DNA of 64,000 nucleotides from Lucifuga dentata. Taxonomy: Eukaryota; Chordata; Actinopteri; Ophidiiformes; Bythitidae. The stretch spans positions 1 to 64,000 of the forward strand of contig VXCM01001351.1 of assembly GCA_014773175.1 (NCBI GenBank), read 5' to 3'. Position numbers and translations under genes: made by a program. Of the stretch, positions 59,902-64,000 are shown piece after piece (position 1 is the first letter of the stretch; each line of letters opens with the position of its first letter). Under the pieces are notes generated by a model that saw only the letters and a program-made list of their open reading frames with translations, did not search any database and was not told where the DNA came from.

Positions 59902-60014
59902 AGAGACAGAACTGTCAGCAGGGCTGTGCTTCTCCACCGAGAGCCCCCTAGCAGACCCCCAGCTCCCCAGCTCCCATGCCCTGAAAAGGAGGTTGAACCT
60001 ATGGGACCTATGAG
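59902..60014 (+). other. Exon-like segment, possibly untranslated
   Basis: A 113-nt segment is bounded by CCTCTTTTCAG at 59891-59901 and by GTAAAG at 60015. It is CC/AG-rich and open in one frame (contains REPPSRPPAPQLPCP), but resembles no protein I know. It could be a non-coding exon of a transcript starting at the 49.4 kb CpG block, or chance. Confidence 0.25.
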
Positions 60015-63000
60015 GTAAAGTGGCCTGGTACTCATCAGCAGCTGGGGGTGTTTTGTCTAAAGCTTTTTCACTCATTTACTCTACAGTGCAAGTGTGCCTT
60101 TAACATTAAACAAGCAAAAGCCGACGTGTAAATATTTAGCCTTCCATGTTTGACACAGTTCAAAGGCGGCCGAAGAAATGAATGAGGGACATTCTCCAAC
60201 TTCCCAGTACATGCAACCTTTTTCTGACATGAACGCTGATAAAAGAAGCTGATTTCACCGTACATGAGGGAATTTAATTGCTCAACCCATTTCTCTCCCT
60301 TTCTAAGCACAGGTTCATTGTGAAGGGGGGCAACAATTAATCAGAAACAATCCAGGTTTGTCTGTCTGTCAAGTTAGCCACCACAGTTGTTGATTAATAC
60401 ACTGCCTAACATTTAGGCTACATCTACTCTTTAAACTTAGTCATTCAAAGAGAAAGGCTAGAATATTTAAGGGAAAGGGTTACAGCGTAAAGGGCGTGAA
60501 CACAGTGCGAGAGGTTATTGCTCAGGGGTTCCAGAGGTCACTTTCTCAAAACATCTGATTCTCACTGTAACAGATGCTCCAGTCAGAAGGGTCATGACCC
60601 CTTTAAAGCTTAAGATCTCTGTCAGTGGAACAGTTGAAGTTATGAAATTATGAGATTTCCTCATTCTCAGGGCTTTATACATGTAAAAATCTCACAGATG
60701 CAATGTAGACTGCCCACTTTTTAGAGTGAATGCTAGCATCCGTCTATCCATTTAGTCACTTATCCTGCACAGGGTTGTGAGGGGCTGGAATCTATGGCAG
60801 CATGAAGGTACAACCTGAAGAGGTCATAAGTCCATCACATCTAACACACAAAGAAACATATCCACAGTTACAATTTAGTTTTCAAATCACCTAAATTGCA
60901 TATTTTTGGGTTGTCAGAGGAAATAGACATGGGAAGACATAAAGGGTTTGAGTCCATCAAGTCATTTCCTGCTTGCTGTGAGATGACAGTCTAACCTCTG
61001 AGGCACTGCTCATGCTCAAACATTTCCTACTTGTTACATGTTTTTCCTTGCGGCCTTTTTCATTTACAAAGTTTAAATCATGCACAGGTCACAGGTGTTG
61101 ATATAATAAGGTAATAGCCATCTTTTGAAGAAGCTCATTTATCATGTGTCACATTGCTGCCTTTCACTTCCTGAGCTGTTTTTCTTACATGTGTGTTTCT
61201 TCCTCAGTATGCAAAGTTTCAGTTGCTGCCTTCAGGGCACAAAACTTTACAAAATGCTTTACGACATTTAGATAAATCAAGTTTACAACTTCATTATCTA
61301 TAACATCAGATGGCCCCTGGTTCACAGCTGGTCATCAATCATAAGAAGTGACTTTATGCAAAAAGGTCAAAGTGGTCAATGGAAAAAGTGATTCCAACTT
61401 GATGAAATTCAATTACCAAGGAAGTTCCCACTTAAATATTTCCCCAGATTTGAGTCTGTCTTTATGAAGTTGCTCCTGAATAAGAGTTCTGTTAGATGGA
61501 AGAATGCAAAGGAACGACAAAAAAATTTGATGTCATTTTCTCTGCCTCTGGCAGAAAAAAAACTGGCTAAGAAACGGAAACACCCAAATTCAATTTTTGT
61601 GGCTGATTTTCAGAGAATGATAATGGTGTCCTTGCAGCAGGAAATAAACATCTGCCATCAGAATGCTCATGTGAGGGTTAGTTGTTCATTTATTTGATTT
61701 GTGCAGGATGTTTTTTTAATGACTGGAAGTGAAGATGAAAGAAAAATAATCACGGAGAAATTCCATGAATGTCATCTTTAGGTTGAGAACAATTAGTCTT
61801 ATGTAAGGGACAGGGAGTGAGCATCATGAGCTGTGCACAGGAATCATATGCTTCTTCCAGATATTTCCACGCAATGGTTTCACAGAAATGTACTTACTTT
61901 CAGTACTTATTTTTACTTATTTTGCAGTTTCAATGCAGTTCCATGCACTATGGAAATCATCTATCAAGTTAATTTATGACCCGTTTGATCTTAAGAAGAG
62001 TTTACTCTATTTTGCACAGAAATGTTTCCCACTTTGAACTCGGTTTCAAAGGAATGAACAAATTAATGTCCTCTCTTGGTGGAGAGTGTACACACTTACT
62101 GAAATAACAGGTGAGCTGTGTGCAAATTTAACTTGGAACAGTAGATGTTAGAAAGTCTCAAACCACAAAAGAAGCATTCATAAATTATTCATCTCATGTT
62201 GTCTACATTGGAAAATATTATCATAGTCACTCTTTAAGTTTCTTAGATGCAGCTTACTGTATGGGACAAATCTTTTATTAAAATGAAGTTAAGAAGTGCA
62301 GCATTTCACAAACAGATCTGATTAAATCTCTGTCTCACTGAAAATGTCAATTCTAGCTGTCTGGTTGTTTTGACCTGTGCTATACATAAAAAAATAAGTC
62401 AGTAAAGCCAAGTTTCCCATAAGTGTCCCACTTCTAAAATATGCAGGGGTTTAAGCTCTGGTCCAATGAAGGACTATCATTGTGTTCAATTAAGACCATT
62501 TGAGCATCTTAAGTTCTCAAGGCTGAATGCTCCTGTTTTACTCGTCTTTGTCCTCACTCCGTCAGAGAGAAATGGGTGACCATTCATTCTGGACCTGCAC
62601 CTGTTGAGCGGAGTGTACGTCTCTCCCGTTTTACGTCTTGAATTTACAGCCCTCAGCTGGAGGGACGACCTTTTACTCTTCCTCTATGGGAAAGCTGTGG
62701 GAGCAGCTGTGATGGCTTCACTGGTTCTTGGTTTAAAAGACTCCGAGGAAGCTTTCTGCACCTTGAACCTGATAGCAGCCTGATTTGACATGGCACTTCC
62801 ATCAGCTGTTAGTTTCCGATCCAATTGAATCGATTTCAAAGACATAATAGGGGGATTCACCTCTCGTTCCTCTGCCGCTCATTTGTAACTATTCACTTCA
62901 CTCAAAGAGAAGCAGGAAGAGACTATAGAAATGTTGCCTGTCTTGCCTGCCTGTCAGAAGTGTGGTCTTTGGCATCATAAAATGGACTAATACATTTTTA

Positions 63001-64000
63001 TGAGGCTTGCAGCTGTGTGGAAAGAAACATTAGCAATGCTCATTATAAAGACTAGCTGCAAAGTCTGTGCCAATTCATTTCTGGTCTGACTATGAGCAGA
63101 AATCTCAGTGTTGTAATAATGAATGTTGTGGATGATTTCAGGAAGTGCTCCATTACCCAGCGGCTCCTTTTTTGCCGGAGCAGCTGGTGGTCAGTGTGTC
63201 AGTGGGTAATATCTGAAACACAGACTGCTAATGAGCCCTGGAGCTTTTCAGGAAGGCCTCAACCTGAACCCGCCATCGCACAGCGCTAAGTGGCGAGGTT
63301 TCCCTGCTGCATCTGGAGTGACAGTAGGGCAATTTATCAGCTGTGACTTCTGTCCCAGAAATTGATGGGCATCTTTCCGCTTTCGAGATCTCAGCTCAAT
63401 CGGTAGTGTTCAAGGGTGGTCCTCCAGATCTGACCTTTAACCTCAATCAAGGATCCTTTCTGCTGACTCATTCCCTTCTGGTTGTCAGTCTGGTTGAGAG
63501 CTTTTTCCTGTAATGGGCGTGATGTAAAGAAGGGTAGCAGATTGGCAGCTGAGCCCGGCTTGGAGCAGCCTGCCCGCCACCACGAGTACTGACCCTGCTG
63601 CACATTCCTGCTGCGGTTCATGTTACCGTGGCGATATGAAGCAGCTGGAGTTTGACGAGTTTAGTAACTGATGACTCAAAGAGGCTGACGTTGCGTTCAT
63701 TCAGCTAGTTTGAGGCAGCTGACTGCAGAGCCAGGATCCCACCCAGTCTGAATCTAGTATTTCTAAAAATATATATTGACCCATTACCTAGTTAAGTGGA
63801 TTTATATGTGGGATTGTGAAGAGTTGACAGTTAATGAGGCTAGAAGTTCAAACATATAGAGGTAAAGAGACTCGTCAGGCTTTGGTTAAAGGGTTTTGTG
63901 AGGTTTGGCCTTGGATATCTAACTATAAAGGAGAAATCTCTGTCTGTGGCACCAATATCTCTAGAACCAGGCACTGTATGAAGTTGAAATTCGGCAGGTT
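60015..64000. other. Gene desert, right end of window
   Basis: No exon can be supported. Sequence at about 62520-62960 and 63060-63680 is more GC-balanced and less repetitive than the rest, a possible sign of conserved regulatory DNA. Confidence 0.45.

Noticed and set aside
59640..60310. Minus-strand frames near 59.6-60.3 kb
   Set aside because: They are short, unsupported by splice sites and have no recognisable products.

Overview
This window is nuclear DNA of a ray-finned fish, most likely a teleost. Genes are split by introns of hundreds of bases to a few kilobases. There is a fish-type myca paralogue, and Tc1/mariner and PIF/Harbinger fossils and long GATA/GGAT microsatellites fill the gaps. 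The + strand gene pou6f2 enters from the left and ends at about 5.5 kb. It is followed by yae1 (15.9-17.9 kb, +), the same order as POU6F2-YAE1 on human 7p14. Next come otulin (19.6-26.7 kb, +) and ankh (28.4-38.7 kb, -), which converge tail to tail as OTULIN and ANKH do on human 5p15. A minus-strand gene that I can chain from six phase-compatible exons but cannot name lies at 40.4-43.5 kb. The proto-oncogene myca (+, promoter about 45.8 kb, CDS 46.5-48.1 kb) follows. From 48.2 kb to the end there is no recognisable protein-coding gene, only a CpG-rich promoter-like block at 49.4 kb and a few exon-like or repetitive stretches. This resembles the regulatory desert downstream of mammalian MYC.

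All gene models below were built by reading GT/AG boundaries and codon phase by eye. yae1 gives 239 aa, otulin 705 aa, ankh 495 aa and myca 411 aa, each with an unbroken frame. The most informative points are these. (1) The last pou6f2 exon has two in-frame acceptors 108 nt apart; the upstream one adds a 36-residue insert to the POU-specific domain that closely matches my recollection of the human POU6F2 long isoform. (2) Otulin carries a roughly 390-residue acidic N-terminal extension but keeps the HOIP-binding tyrosine motif and the catalytic triad. (3) A palindromic bidirectional poly(A) signal lies between the convergent otulin and ankh genes. (4) The myca promoter has an E2F-type block resembling the mammalian MYC P2 promoter, with a CTCF-like motif upstream. 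(5) A TTAA-flanked foldback repeat family is present in at least seven copies.

Quality caveat: nineteen single-N gaps occur. At most of them the same sequence is repeated on both sides, the signature of unmerged contig overlaps. These short tandem duplications are artefacts, not biology.
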